From NCBI GenBank assembly GCA_964502095.1, contig CAZCUF010000003.1:62001-126000 (forward strand): 64,000 nucleotides of DNA, given 5' to 3'. The DNA is from JACPVF01 sp964502095 (lineage in GTDB: Bacteria > Chloroflexota > Anaerolineae > Anaerolineales > Villigracilaceae). Shown piece after piece: positions 7,851 to 16,388 of this stretch (the stretch's first letter is position 1; each line of letters begins with the position of its first letter). The notes beneath the pieces are model-generated. The model did no database searches. It had not been told where the DNA came from and saw only the letters and a program-made list of their open reading frames with translations. The position numbers were made by a program, and so were the translations under genes.

Positions 7851-9494
7851 CTATCCCACCGGCTGATTAGGGTCGTCGCCGTTACCGTTGTGGCCCATAA
7901 AATGCAAACCTTCCCACCCCAATAAGACCTTAATGTAGGTAATGACCGAATCGATCTCGGCAATGAAAGTTTTACTGCCGCTTTTGTTCTTGATCAGCAA
8001 CTCGCGTTCTTCGTTGATCTGTGTATAGTATGCGACCAACAATCTTTTCGCCGGATCCGCGTCCCGCAACCTGGGCGCGGACTGGTTCTCCGGCCGGTTG
8101 AACAATAGGACATCCTGCACAAGCTCGATCACGCGTTGAAGAATGGCGTCTTTTTCGACTGTTTCGATTGCTTCCTTGTTGCCGCGTGACATATTTTCAA
8201 TGCTGAGTTGCCAGGCATCCAGATGTTCTTCACTGACCTTTTTGAATTCTGCCGGCGTTTCCCAGGTGCCGATATCGATCCAATCCAATTGCAATCCGTC
8301 TCTGTTGGCTTTCTTCAAAAAGTCTTCCATGAAACGTGCAGTGATGTCTGGCCGATGTGTGAAGCTGGGCGGTTCACCGGGTGCGGGCAGGTTGGGTTGT
8401 TTTTCTCCGGGCGGGAGGATTTTTTGTGTTTGATTCAATATCTCGGTGTTCCTTGCCTGCGATTCCTTGATCTCCGGCAACCCGTAACTTGCCAGAAACT
8501 CTGTCAGCCGGTGCTCGCTGATAAACGTGGCCAACTCTCTTCTGACCATGCCTTTCATGCGCTCATCGAGATCAGCCGGAATATCCCGGCGTTCGGACTC
8601 TTTTACTTTCGCTTCATTGCTGACTTTCAATGCCTGGTTATAGATTAAATCTTCAACAATCGAATCGTTGCCATACGGATTCGGTTCTTTCAGGGTTCGT
8701 TCTTTCCCGCCCCGCCAGATGCCGAAGCGGAATGAAACATCAATGGCGCTGACGGGAATCCCGTCCAGACTGCGTCCCTCGATCTTGCGATTTTTCGGTT
8801 CATTCAAGGCGATGTGCAGGTCGCGCAGGTCAATGGCCGAACGGAAGCGTTCAAAGCCGTCCAATAATACCGGTTCATCCACAGTTGGGCCGATCACATG
8901 CGGGCGGCCATCCGGTTTTTCGAATAAAGCCACCGAATCGCGTTCGACTGTAACATAGCCCGGTCCGCCGATGGCATAAATGCGCGAATCGGTTTCGACG
9001 AATTCTCCCTCCCGAATCGTCACTGTCTCGCCCGAGCCTCCCAAAGCGACCTGCCCGATGAAACTGCGCGCCGTGGAAACCGGTTTTTCAAAGATGTCCG
9101 CCAGATAGACCGCGGCTTCGTGTACTGCGATCATATACGGAAGCGCAAAGATGGCGAGGTAGCGTAATAAGTTGCTCCAGGTGCCAAAGGCAAAAGTAAT
9201 CAGGTCTATGATCGGATTTGTCTTGAAGGTCAGCGCCGCGGTGTAGTTGAACAGGTAGAGGAAAATATTCCGAATGCGTGTCGTCCATTCGGACAAAGGA
9301 TGCGTGGAAAAGCCGATCACAAATCCCGCCAGCAGGAATAAGATAAACAAAGCGCTCAGGCGCCGCCGCGCGCCGTCCAGCGTCAATTCGAAGGTCCGGT
9401 TCAAGATGCAATCGCGCAGGCGGGCGATCTGTTTGCTGAATCTTTCACGTTCCAGAGCCAGCGGAGTTTTGGGCGCGGCAGGCTTCGAAATCAT
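7851..9494 (-). CDS. SPFH/band-7-like membrane protein (second of a pair)
   Basis: Function unknown. After a short cytoplasmic start the protein has hydrophobic segments near residues 45-62, 75-90 and 110-135. A beta-rich region follows (GETVTIREGEFVETDSRIYAIGG... VTVERDSVALFE) and then a long, charged C-terminal half. The combination of membrane segments, a 'GPGxVTVE' beta domain and a helical tail resembles SPFH (stomatin/flotillin) scaffolding proteins, but the match is weak. The ATG at 9494 overlaps the stop of the upstream paralogue as ATGA; a longer frame to 9515 is unlikely. It shares layout and several phrases (RDxxVxLH, DGIxVxxIxVxF) with that neighbour. Confidence 0.65.
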   Translation of the reverse strand: MISKPAAPKTPLALERERFSKQIARLRDCILNRTFELTLDGARRRLSALFILFLLAGFVIGFSTHPLSEWTTRIRNIFLYLFNYTAALTFKTNPIIDLITFAFGTWSNLLRYLAIFALPYMIAVHEAAVYLADIFEKPVSTARSFIGQVALGGSGETVTIREGEFVETDSRIYAIGGPGYVTVERDSVALFEKPDGRPHVIGPTVDEPVLLDGFERFRSAIDLRDLHIALNEPKNRKIEGRSLDGIPVSAIDVSFRFGIWRGGKERTLKEPNPYGNDSIVEDLIYNQALKVSNEAKVKESERRDIPADLDERMKGMVRRELATFISEHRLTEFLASYGLPEIKESQARNTEILNQTQKILPPGEKQPNLPAPGEPPSFTHRPDITARFMEDFLKKANRDGLQLDWIDIGTWETPAEFKKVSEEHLDAWQLSIENMSRGNKEAIETVEKDAILQRVIELVQDVLLFNRPENQSAPRLRDADPAKRLLVAYYTQINEERELLIKNKSGSKTFIAEIDSVITYIKVLLGWEGLHFMGHNGNGDDPNQPVG

Positions 9495-11149
9495 TGCTGA
9501 CCCGTCTCCAGCCACTGCAGGATGTCTTCCAATTCCTGCAACTCTGTGCTGGCGCGGCGGGGCATGCGGTCGTTTTGTACGAGAATGACCCGCGTCCGCA
9601 TAAGCAAGGCCCTGACCGCTCCCTTGAGATCATCCTTGCCGTCACGTTTTTGCTTTAGCAAGTCCTGCGTTAAATCGCGGACGTATTCCTCGAGTCCCTT
9701 TTCCTTTCCGTTGAGCGAGGCGTAACTGCGCGCGGTCTCGATGCGGTCCCGTTCGGCGCGCGCGTTGGTCATCCAGTTCGCCGTCCATTGACGGATGAGT
9801 TGCTTTTCCACTTTTTCGGGATGAAAGCGCAAATTGCTCACGCTGGCGCTGATGACGCGGATGCCGTGGCTGTGAAGGAGCACGTATTCCTTGCTCTCGC
9901 GCGTCCCCGGCGATTGCCGGCCGTTCTCATCCAGGATGGGCACTTTGGGGTTGGTCATTCGTTCTTTGATCATGGCATTGATCACTTGCAAGGCGGTCTT
10001 TTCGCTAACGCTGGCAGATGGTTTGCTTTCTTCGGCCGCGCGCGGCGCTTCCGCGCTTTTACTATCCTTGCCGCCTTCACAGAAGTCTGCCAAATTTTCC
10101 AGCCGTTCGTTCAGATACTGCAACATTTCCGTTACGGCTTCTGCCAGCCAGCCCTGTTTTTTCCCGGTAATGGGATTGAACAATGCGTCTGCATCCTGTT
10201 TCGCGGGCGGTTCATTCGGCTTGGGGACGAATGGGGGAATCACACAATTGGTTTCGAACAGCTCGCTTAATTTGAACTTGCTCAAATATTCGCGCCATAA
10301 ATCCGCCGCCACGTAAACGGGCAGTTCATTCCAGGCTACTTCGTATCCGAGCGTGTTCGGCTTGGCCATTGGGTTGATGGCCTGATTGATCACTGCGTTT
10401 TGGACCGCATCTTTATGATAGCCAAAGTGTGAGCCCGGCTGATCGCCCCTGACCGCGTCCGCGTCGATCTTGAAAACCACTGAAATATTCGGCACCACCT
10501 CAATGCCGTCTCTCGTCAACGCGCTGACCAGTGTGCGCCGCTTTTGTTCCTCGTCGAATTCATCCTTTGTTCGTTTGCCGCGCTTTTGCGCCTCACGTTC
10601 CTTCTCCTTGCGTTCGTCGTACTCGTCGTCGAAAGGCTGATCCGATGCCCGCGGCCCGATGCTTTGTATTTGCTTGTGCAAACCCACCACATCGCGCTGG
10701 TCGATTTTTTCGCCGCCTCCTGTGAAGTGCACCCCCGGGCCGAACACATTTTTGAAGGAAGTCTTGACGTGCGTTACGGCCGCGCTGGCCGAATCCAGCC
10801 AAACGACCCCCGGTCCTGCGCGCTCGCTTTCTTGGGTGCGCTCGATCAGTCTCCCGTTTTTGATGAAGAGCGCCGGCCCGCGCAGTCCGCCTATGTATGC
10901 CACCAGACGGTCGAAGATTTTCTGCCGTTCCGAAAAGGTGCGGACCGGCAAAATGAACTGGGCGAAAAAAGCCAGCCAAATGATCAGGAAAATAAAGAAA
11001 AGAACGAAATCGGTTAGAAAATTCGTTATATGAAACTTGCCGCCCTTCCAGAGATGATAGACGGCAAAAGCATAAATCCCCGACATCAGAATAATGCGGG
11101 TCGTAATGATGAACCACGGACGCTGGTAAAAACGAGAATCGTCTTCCAT
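9491..11149 (-). CDS. SPFH/band-7-like membrane protein (first of a pair)
   Basis: Function unknown. Two hydrophobic segments (about residues 12-30 and 42-66 from the chosen start) are followed by a beta-rich region (GPALFIKNGRLIERTQESERAGPGVVWLDSASAAVTH...), as in SPFH proteins. A highly charged Lys/Glu stretch and a long helical C-terminus follow. 'LTRDGIEVVPNISVVFKID' strongly resembles the second SPFH beta strand pattern (a new-ligand 'T.DG..V.v...v.y.v'). I start at ATG 11149. The alternative TTG at 11206 would leave only 8 nt to the divergent PHP gene, and promoter-like sequence lies between. It probably forms a hetero-complex with the next gene, whose start overlaps its stop. Confidence 0.65.
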   Translation of the reverse strand: MEDDSRFYQRPWFIITTRIILMSGIYAFAVYHLWKGGKFHITNFLTDFVLFFIFLIIWLAFFAQFILPVRTFSERQKIFDRLVAYIGGLRGPALFIKNGRLIERTQESERAGPGVVWLDSASAAVTHVKTSFKNVFGPGVHFTGGGEKIDQRDVVGLHKQIQSIGPRASDQPFDDEYDERKEKEREAQKRGKRTKDEFDEEQKRRTLVSALTRDGIEVVPNISVVFKIDADAVRGDQPGSHFGYHKDAVQNAVINQAINPMAKPNTLGYEVAWNELPVYVAADLWREYLSKFKLSELFETNCVIPPFVPKPNEPPAKQDADALFNPITGKKQGWLAEAVTEMLQYLNERLENLADFCEGGKDSKSAEAPRAAEESKPSASVSEKTALQVINAMIKERMTNPKVPILDENGRQSPGTRESKEYVLLHSHGIRVISASVSNLRFHPEKVEKQLIRQWTANWMTNARAERDRIETARSYASLNGKEKGLEEYVRDLTQDLLKQKRDGKDDLKGAVRALLMRTRVILVQNDRMPRRASTELQELEDILQWLETGQQ

Positions 11150-11201
11150 CCCGGCTGATTGTATAACAAAATCTTCCAAATCGGCAACCGTCAAAGACGG
11201 G

Positions 11202-11207
11202 TACAAT
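11202..11207 (+). promoter_or_regulatory. -10 box 7 nt before the PHP gene start
   Basis: TACAAT lies 7 nt before the ATG at 11215, and no Shine-Dalgarno sequence is present. This predicts a leaderless transcript. No convincing -35 box is visible. Confidence 0.35.
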
Positions 11208-11214
11208 CGAGCGC

Positions 11215-11889
11215 ATGTCCAAACTGCGCGTCGAATTTCACTGCCATACTGCCGCCTCCAAAGATTCGCTTACGCGGCCTCAAGATTTGATCGCGGCCGC
11301 GCGGCGCAAAGGCCTGGACCGCGTGATCGTGACCGATCACAACACGATCCGCGGCGCGCGTGCGGCTCGATCCCTGGACCCGGAACTGGTCATCGTGGGC
11401 GAGGAGATTATGACCACCCAGGGCGAGATTCTGGCCGCCTTCGTGACCGAAGAAATCCCCGCTTATTTGACTCCCGCTGAAACTATCCGCCGCTTGCGCG
11501 GCCAAAATGCCTTTATCAGTGTTTCGCACCCATTCGATGAGTTGCGTTCCGGCGGGTGGCGGGAAAACGACCTGCTGGAAATCATCGCGCTGGTGGATGC
11601 CATTGAGGTGTTCAACTCGCGTTGCATGAAATCGGTTTTCAATCAGCGGGCGCGCGAGTTTGCAGAAAGACATGCTCTGGCTGGGACTGTCGGCTCCGAC
11701 GCGCATGTGACCTTCGAGTTGGGACGGTCTGTCCTTTTATTGGACCCGTTTCGAGGTCCGGATGAGTTGCGGAACGTCATCCACAGCGGGCAATCTCAAA
11801 CGCAATTATCCTCTCTATGGGTTCACCTTACTTCGCGTTATGCCGCGATTCGCAAGAAAATAAAAATAGGTCTTGACACTCCACTTTAG
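11215..11889 (+). CDS. PHP-domain phosphoesterase
   Basis: The PHP metal-binding motifs are visible: HCHTAASKD at the start, VTDHNTIRG around residue 41, a VGEEI Glu around residue 63, VSHPFDE around residue 103, EVFNSR, and GSDAH near residue 160. It is a metal-dependent phosphoesterase of the small TrpH/YciV-like type (224 residues); the substrate, possibly a nucleotide, cannot be told from the sequence. It is divergent from the SPFH-like pair. The cold-shock gene's -35 box overlaps its 3' end. Confidence 0.85.
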   Translation: MSKLRVEFHCHTAASKDSLTRPQDLIAAARRKGLDRVIVTDHNTIRGARAARSLDPELVIVGEEIMTTQGEILAAFVTEEIPAYLTPAETIRRLRGQNAFISVSHPFDELRSGGWRENDLLEIIALVDAIEVFNSRCMKSVFNQRAREFAERHALAGTVGSDAHVTFELGRSVLLLDPFRGPDELRNVIHSGQSQTQLSSLWVHLTSRYAAIRKKIKIGLDTPL

Positions 11890-11901
11890 GCATGATAACC
11901 T
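11873..11901 (+). promoter_or_regulatory. Promoter of the cold-shock gene
   Basis: A consensus TTGACA (11873-11878) sits at the end of the PHP gene. A weak -10 follows: GATAAC at 11894 or TAACCT at 11896. The leader of about 70 nt holds short complementary segments (TGCCCG / CGGGCA), so it may fold. Cold-shock genes often have structured leaders, but here that is only an inference. Confidence 0.5.
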
Positions 11902-11979
11902 TGCCTGCATCGTGCCCGGACTGCCTGTGTAAGCCAGGGCGGACGGGCAAAATTTTATTCTCAGCAGGAGAAATGTAAG

Positions 11980-12192
11980 ATGTCAGAACGTTTTGTTGGA
12001 ACCGTTAAGTGGTTCAATGCGACCAAAGGTTATGGCTTTATCGGTCGCGATGGCGGCGAAGATGTTTTCGTTCATTACACTGCCATTCAATCTGATGGGT
12101 ACCGCAAGTTGGAGGCGGAGCAGAAAGTGGAGTTCTCCATCGAAGAAGGTCCGAAGGGTCTCCAGGCCGCTAACGTGGTGCCGCTTTCGTAA
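11980..12192 (+). CDS. Cold-shock protein (CspA family)
   Basis: This is a 70-residue single cold-shock domain, the usual size. It shows the RNA-binding motifs RNP1 (KGYGFI) and RNP2 (VFVHY), the start GTVKWFN, and the end GPKGLQAANV. It binds single-stranded nucleic acid and acts as an RNA chaperone in the cytoplasm. A good AGGAG site precedes the ATG. It is a single-gene transcript between its own promoter and a strong terminator. Confidence 0.96.
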   Translation: MSERFVGTVKWFNATKGYGFIGRDGGEDVFVHYTAIQSDGYRKLEAEQKVEFSIEEGPKGLQAANVVPLS

Positions 12193-12212
12193 GACCCGTT
12201 CTTGCGAAAACA

Positions 12213-12248
12213 ACAGGGTCACATAAAAATGTGACCCTGTTTTTATTT
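12213..12248. terminator. Strong intrinsic terminator after the cold-shock gene
   Basis: A perfect 12-bp stem (12213-12224 with 12229-12240, AAAA loop) is followed by TTTTATTT. It also lies just past the stop of convergent etfA and can serve both. Confidence 0.93.
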
Positions 12249-12268
12249 AATGCGCGGTTCGACCTGTG

Positions 12269-13282
12269 TTACTTGCCCAGTTTTTTCTTGAATGCCTCTG
12301 TCAGCGCGGGGACGATGACAAATAGATCTCCGACCACGCCGTAGCGCGAGACTTTGAAGATCGGCGCGTCGGGGTCCTTGTTGATGGCGACCACTAATTT
12401 CGCAGAGCGAATCCCCGCGATGTGTTGAATGGCGCCGGAGATTCCACATGCGATATATAAATCGGGCGCGACCGTTTTACCGGTTTGCCCAACCTGATTG
12501 GCATAGGGAATGTAGCCCGCGTCGACGGCAGCGCGCGAGGCGCCGATGGCGCCGCCGAGGACCGAGGCCAGCTCGCCGATCAGTGTGAAGCCTTGATGTG
12601 CGCGCCAAATTTCGGCTTGTTTTTCGTCCAGCCCCGCGGGCGGCGTGAGCGATGGATTGTTCGATGCGCCGCGTCCGCCGGAGATGACCACGCTGGAATC
12701 CGTCAGGCTGACGGTGCTTTCCGCAACCTCATAGCTTTCAACGGTGGTGGGTGAATCGGCTTTGGCTTCCACTTTGACTGCATTACCCGTGCGCGACGAA
12801 TCTTGCGCGGGGCGCGGGAAAGCGCGTGCGCGCAAGGTTGCGATGGCGGGTTTTGCGCCGCATGAAATCTCTTCAAATAATTTCCCCTCATAGATCGGGC
12901 GCGTCGCCGTGAACGTATCGCCTTCAAGGGCAAGCGCGGTGATATCCACCAAAACGCCGGTGTTCAAATCCGCGGCGAGCATGGCGGCCATTTCGCGGGT
13001 GCGGGTGGTCGTTGGGAACAGAATCAAGTCCGGGCGTTGGGAGGAAACGAGCGCGGCGAGCGTGGAGGCAAACGCTTCGGCGCGGTAATCTGTTAGCGCG
13101 GGGTCGTCTGCCAGCAAAACTTCATCCGCGCCGAATTCGAAGGCGGCCTTTACCAGAGCTTCGAGGCCGGAGCCAAAGAGGATGGCGGCCGCGCTTCCAA
13201 ATTTTTTGGCCTCGCCGAGCGCCTCCCACGAGGCGGCTTGCGTCTGACCTTTGAAGTGATCGATGTAAACAAAAGTTTTCAT
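12269..13282 (-). CDS. etfA: Electron transfer flavoprotein alpha subunit
   Basis: With EtfB this forms the FAD-containing electron carrier that takes electrons from acyl-CoA dehydrogenases. The start MKTFVYIDH and the C-terminal FAD-binding part are typical: VVISGGRG, ...LIGELASVLGGAIGASRAAVDAG, GQTGKTVAPDLYIACGISGAIQH, and INKDPDAPIF. The length is 337 residues. The start is set by an ATGA overlap with etfB; a longer frame to 13642 only runs antiparallel through etfB and has no homology. It is last in the unit acyl-CoA dehydrogenase - small membrane protein - etfB - etfA. Confidence 0.95.
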   Translation of the reverse strand: MKTFVYIDHFKGQTQAASWEALGEAKKFGSAAAILFGSGLEALVKAAFEFGADEVLLADDPALTDYRAEAFASTLAALVSSQRPDLILFPTTTRTREMAAMLAADLNTGVLVDITALALEGDTFTATRPIYEGKLFEEISCGAKPAIATLRARAFPRPAQDSSRTGNAVKVEAKADSPTTVESYEVAESTVSLTDSSVVISGGRGASNNPSLTPPAGLDEKQAEIWRAHQGFTLIGELASVLGGAIGASRAAVDAGYIPYANQVGQTGKTVAPDLYIACGISGAIQHIAGIRSAKLVVAINKDPDAPIFKVSRYGVVGDLFVIVPALTEAFKKKLGK

Positions 13283-14052
13283 AGTACTTTCTCCGCCAGA
13301 ATTTTCCCGGCCAGCGCTTCGGCAATTTGCGCGGGGCTGTCGCCGGTGATGATCTCGCAAGCGACATCGCGGCTGGGTGGCGTGACGAGTTTGGTGCGGG
13401 TCACAATTGATGCGGGCGCGCTGATTCCCAAGTCGCTCAGCGGCCATACAGGAATGACCGCTTTCGAGGCCTTGCGAATGCCCATGAACGACGGATAGCG
13501 CGGCTCGCCAATGCTTTGCACAACGCTGATCACGGCGGGCAAATTCGCTTTGACGTTTTGACGGCCCTCCTCGATCACGCGCGAAACCTGCACGCTTCCA
13601 TTCTCGACCTTGATCTGCCCAGCCAGCCCGAGCATCGGCCACCCGAGCAGGCGCGCCGTCTGTGCGGCCGTAACGCCCGAACCGTCATCGAGACTCTGGC
13701 GGCCAAACAGGACCATATCCACGCCGCCGATCTTTTGGATCGCGGCGGTTAGTACGCGCGCCGCGGCGAGCGTATCGAGATTGTTCAAGGCGGGATCCGA
13801 AACAAGGATCGCGTCATCCGCGCCCATGGCAAGGGCGTGCTTAAGCGCTTCCCTGGCGGATTCTGTTCCGATGCACAGCGCGGTGACCGTTGAGCCGCTG
13901 ACGGCTTCTTTTTGCTGAAGCGCGCCTTCCACTGCGTACTCGTCGAACGGGTTGATCACCAGCGGCGATTCGCCCCACGAAACCTGCCCATTCTCAGCTT
14001 TGACTTTGGCTTCCGAATCGGGCACTTGTTTGATACAGGCAATGATTTTCAA
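13279..14052 (-). CDS. etfB: Electron transfer flavoprotein beta subunit
   Basis: This is the AMP-binding partner of EtfA. It starts MKIIACIKQVPD, has INPFDEYAVE, and carries the ETF-beta signature region around residues 150-175 (VISVVQSIGEPRYPSFMGIRKA). The length is 257 residues. The start codon is TTG at 14052, supported by GAGGAG a few nt upstream. Its stop overlaps the etfA start. The neighbourhood of an acyl-CoA dehydrogenase indicates a role in fatty-acid or branched-chain acyl-CoA oxidation. Confidence 0.95.
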   Translation of the reverse strand: MKIIACIKQVPDSEAKVKAENGQVSWGESPLVINPFDEYAVEGALQQKEAVSGSTVTALCIGTESAREALKHALAMGADDAILVSDPALNNLDTLAAARVLTAAIQKIGGVDMVLFGRQSLDDGSGVTAAQTARLLGWPMLGLAGQIKVENGSVQVSRVIEEGRQNVKANLPAVISVVQSIGEPRYPSFMGIRKASKAVIPVWPLSDLGISAPASIVTRTKLVTPPSRDVACEIITGDSPAQIAEALAGKILAEKVL

Positions 14053-14085
14053 TTGGTACTCCTCGAAATAATATTTTGCAATTCG

Positions 14086-14370
14086 TCATTTTACAATGAA
14101 TGTCATGGTTAGGAAGAGCAGGTAAGCCGCTCCTCCCGCCAGTGCAACGATGTTCGCGACGCCGTTCAGGGAAGGGTCGATGCCGCGCAGGAGGAAATTG
14201 ATGGCAAGCAGAGCCCATGTCAATGCGTGTCCCCAGCGGACGAAAAAGTAGCGCATCCCCGGTTGGACCCGGATCTTTGTGTGCGGTCCCACGTAAATCC
14301 ACAGGATGGCAAGCGCGAGAGAAAGCCCGGCCCAGACGATCCAGGGAAGATTCGCGAATCCTTTAATCAT
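14086..14370 (-). CDS. Small membrane protein, unknown
   Basis: Ninety-four residues with three predicted membrane helices (about residues 8-27, 45-62, 70-92) and no recognisable motif. It lies between the acyl-CoA dehydrogenase and etfB genes, 33 nt from etfB and 60 nt from the dehydrogenase. It is probably cotranscribed and could be a membrane partner of this electron-transfer unit, but nothing in the sequence proves that. Confidence 0.7.
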   Translation of the reverse strand: MIKGFANLPWIVWAGLSLALAILWIYVGPHTKIRVQPGMRYFFVRWGHALTWALLAINFLLRGIDPSLNGVANIVALAGGAAYLLFLTMTFIVK

Positions 14371-14430
14371 TGGATGCTCGTAACGCTGACGATCTTTCCA
14401 GTTCGCAGGCGCGGCCGCCGCTGATCATCT

Positions 14431-15642
14431 TTACAATTCCTGCCAGATATTTTTATTATACGCGGGTAATTCACAGCGCAAAGGCTTGTCGCTTCGTTCG
14501 CCCAGAGCGTAACCGGCTTGAATCAATGTTTGGATTTCGCTCGAACCTTCGTAGATCAGCGCGCCTTTGGAGTTACGCAGATAACGCTCCACATCGTATT
14601 CGTCGGAATAACCGTACGCGCCATGAATTTGAATCGCTTCGCTGGCGGCGCTGAAGGAAGCCTCAGTGGCAAATTTCTTGGCAAAGGACGTTTCGCGCGT
14701 ACAACGCTTGCCCTGGTTTTTCAACCAGCCGGCCTGATAATAGAGTAGCCGCGCGATCTCGTAATCCTGTGACATTCGGGCGATTTTTTCCTGGATCAAC
14801 TGATGTTCTGCGATTGGCTTGCCGAATGTTCGGCGCGTTTTGGCGTATTTTACGCTGGCTTCGAGTGAAGCGCGGATAATGCCCGTCGCGCCCGATGCAA
14901 CCGTGTAGCGTCCATGATCGAAACCGGACATGGTAACTTTGAATCCTTCGCCCTCCTCGCCGATTCGATTTTCAGCCGGGACCTTCACATCTTGAAAATG
15001 AATCCAGCCGGTTGCGCCGGCGCGTACGCCAAGCTTGCCGTGAAGATCGCCGCGCGTCACGCCGGGGGAGTTTAAGTCAATGATGAAGGTCGAGAGTCCG
15101 TCTGAGGGCTTGGGGGCGGAGGGATTCGTTTTAACGGTGACCAGCGCAAGGTCCGCTAAAGAGGCGAGCGAAATCCACATTTTTTCGCCGTTCAGGATGT
15201 AGAATCCGTCCTCGCGTTTGGCGGAGGTTCTTAACGCGGCCACGTCGGACCCCATGCCTGGTTCTGTGAACGCGCCGCACCCGATTTTTTCGCCTTTCGC
15301 CAGCGGAACGAGAAATTTCTGCTTTTGTTCTTCTGTTCCCCATTGAAAGAGATTCATCGAACATAGGCCCGTATGCACAGACATCGCCACGCGCAAGGAT
15401 GTATCCACTGCTTCGAGTTCTTCGCAGGCCAGCCCGAGTGCAAGATAATCCATGCCCTGACCGCCATAACGGACTGGAAAACACAGCCCCAGGATGCCAA
15501 GCTCGCTCATGCGTTTGAGCGCGAATGGAACCGGCTCTTGTTTGCGATCGTATTCCTTGATAACGGGAGCGATCTCCTTCAGGGCGAAATCGCGCACCAT
15601 TTTTTGCGTCATTTGCTGTTCGGCTGTGAGAGAAAGGTCCAT
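14431..15642 (-). CDS. Acyl-CoA dehydrogenase
   Basis: This FAD enzyme oxidises an acyl-CoA to the enoyl-CoA and passes electrons to ETF, which is encoded downstream. Conserved segments are CGAFTEPGMGSDVAALRT (FAD binding), GEKMWIS, and the C-terminal YEGSSEIQ, whose Glu (about residue 365) is the catalytic base. The QIHGAYGYSDEY segment is also typical. The 403-residue length is normal. The exact acyl substrate is not readable. The ATG at 15642 has no ribosome-binding site but a TATAAT box 6 nt upstream. Confidence 0.94.
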   Translation of the reverse strand: MDLSLTAEQQMTQKMVRDFALKEIAPVIKEYDRKQEPVPFALKRMSELGILGLCFPVRYGGQGMDYLALGLACEELEAVDTSLRVAMSVHTGLCSMNLFQWGTEEQKQKFLVPLAKGEKIGCGAFTEPGMGSDVAALRTSAKREDGFYILNGEKMWISLASLADLALVTVKTNPSAPKPSDGLSTFIIDLNSPGVTRGDLHGKLGVRAGATGWIHFQDVKVPAENRIGEEGEGFKVTMSGFDHGRYTVASGATGIIRASLEASVKYAKTRRTFGKPIAEHQLIQEKIARMSQDYEIARLLYYQAGWLKNQGKRCTRETSFAKKFATEASFSAASEAIQIHGAYGYSDEYDVERYLRNSKGALIYEGSSEIQTLIQAGYALGERSDKPLRCELPAYNKNIWQEL

Positions 15643-15648
15643 GCGTAG

Positions 15649-15654
15649 ATTATA
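15649..15654 (-). promoter_or_regulatory. -10 box of a probably leaderless acyl-CoA dehydrogenase transcript
   Basis: A perfect TATAAT on the minus strand is separated from the start codon by only 6 nt, so transcription should start at or next to the A of the ATG. Confidence 0.5.
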
Positions 15655-15663
15655 TCGTAGGGA

Positions 15664-15707
15664 TTAAAAAGAAAAAGCCCGACGCGGTTGAGACTGTGCG
15701 TCGGGCT
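15664..15707 (-). terminator. Intrinsic terminator of the 41-residue membrane protein gene
   Basis: A 10-bp stem (15676-15685 with 15698-15707) is followed, on the minus strand, by TTTTTCTTTTT. It lies just downstream of the small gene at 15732-15857 and upstream of the acyl-CoA dehydrogenase promoter. Confidence 0.9.
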
Positions 15708-15731
15708 GGGGAAAGTGGGTATCTTCGTTCA

Positions 15732-15857
15732 TTATTTATACTCGATACCCATGCTGTTGAGTTCGTCCGGGTTGCGCTCGGCCACGAACAGGTCCGTGCC
15801 GGCCACGAGGGCGAATAGCAGTATGCCGATCCCAATGACGGCGGCTAAGATGAGCAT
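15732..15857 (-). CDS. 41-residue single-span membrane protein
   Basis: This short gene has an ideal AGGAG ribosome-binding site 8 nt before its ATG and a strong terminator right after it. Both argue that it is real despite its size. Residues 2-20 are a continuous hydrophobic helix. They are followed by a short polar tail ending in MGIEYK. No family is recognised. It is a stand-alone transcription unit between the tRNA-Leu promoter and the acyl-CoA dehydrogenase gene. Confidence 0.7.
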   Translation of the reverse strand: MLILAAVIGIGILLFALVAGTDLFVAERNPDELNSMGIEYK

Positions 15858-16083
15858 GGCGATTTCTCCTTTCTTTCTCCTTGAACACTTTAACGATTTT
15901 CGGGGCAAAAAGATACATCCCCTAACAGTACCGTAATGGAATTACCATACGAACTTGCAAAGATTGAAATCATGACGCCGGACTGCCTTTTTTGTTCCTT
16001 GTGTCTGTTTGCGTTTATTGCAGGATCGGGTTGTTACAAACGGATGAACAGCTTGTATCGAAATTGTATTTTCTGTGATTCGA

Positions 16084-16111
16084 TTGACAAACCGAATAAT
16101 TGGGATAAAAT
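16084..16111 (+). promoter_or_regulatory. Promoter of tRNA-Leu
   Basis: TTGACA (16084-16089) and TAAAAT (16106-16111) are spaced by 16 nt, giving a start near 16118 and a precursor with about 28 extra 5' nucleotides. Confidence 0.75.
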
Positions 16112-16145
16112 AGGCAGGCACGCAGGCGGAAGGATTAAACGTGAC

Positions 16146-16229
<84 letters not shown>

Positions 16230-16237
16230 CTCAAAAC

Positions 16238-16266
16238 AGACTCGCGATCGGCGGGTCTTTTTGTTT
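16238..16266 (+). terminator. Terminator of tRNA-Leu
   Basis: An 8-bp stem with one G-T pair (16238-16245 with 16251-16258) is followed by a run of T, 8 nt after the tRNA. Confidence 0.85.
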
Positions 16267-16274
16267 GGTATAAT
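16266..16274 (+). promoter_or_regulatory. Extended -10 promoter of gyrA
   Basis: TGGTATAAT is a perfect extended -10 box overlapping the T-tract of the tRNA terminator. The resulting gyrA leader is about 105 nt. It contains a hairpin with a T-run (ACACGGAG ... CTTCGTGT then TTTTTT, 16316-16355) that could act as an attenuator. Confidence 0.55.
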
Positions 16275-16315
16275 TAGCCTATTCTAAGAATGGGCTTCAT
16301 CTAATACAAAAAAAG

Positions 16316-16356
16316 ACACGGAGTCGGTTTCGCGCTTGGTCTTCGTGTTTTTTTAT
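16316..16356 (+). terminator. Terminator-like hairpin in the gyrA leader
   Basis: An 8-bp stem including one G-T pair is followed by six or more T. It lies between the gyrA promoter and start codon, so it would be an attenuator if it forms. Moderate stem, long loop. Confidence 0.4.
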
Positions 16357-16388
16357 GCCGTCTGGCCCCTTCCTCCAAGGAAAATTTC

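Noticed and set aside
13283..13642. N-terminal extension of etfA by about 120 residues
   Set aside because: The sequence is antiparallel to etfB coding content and Arg-rich without homology; the ATGA overlap with etfB gives the natural start.
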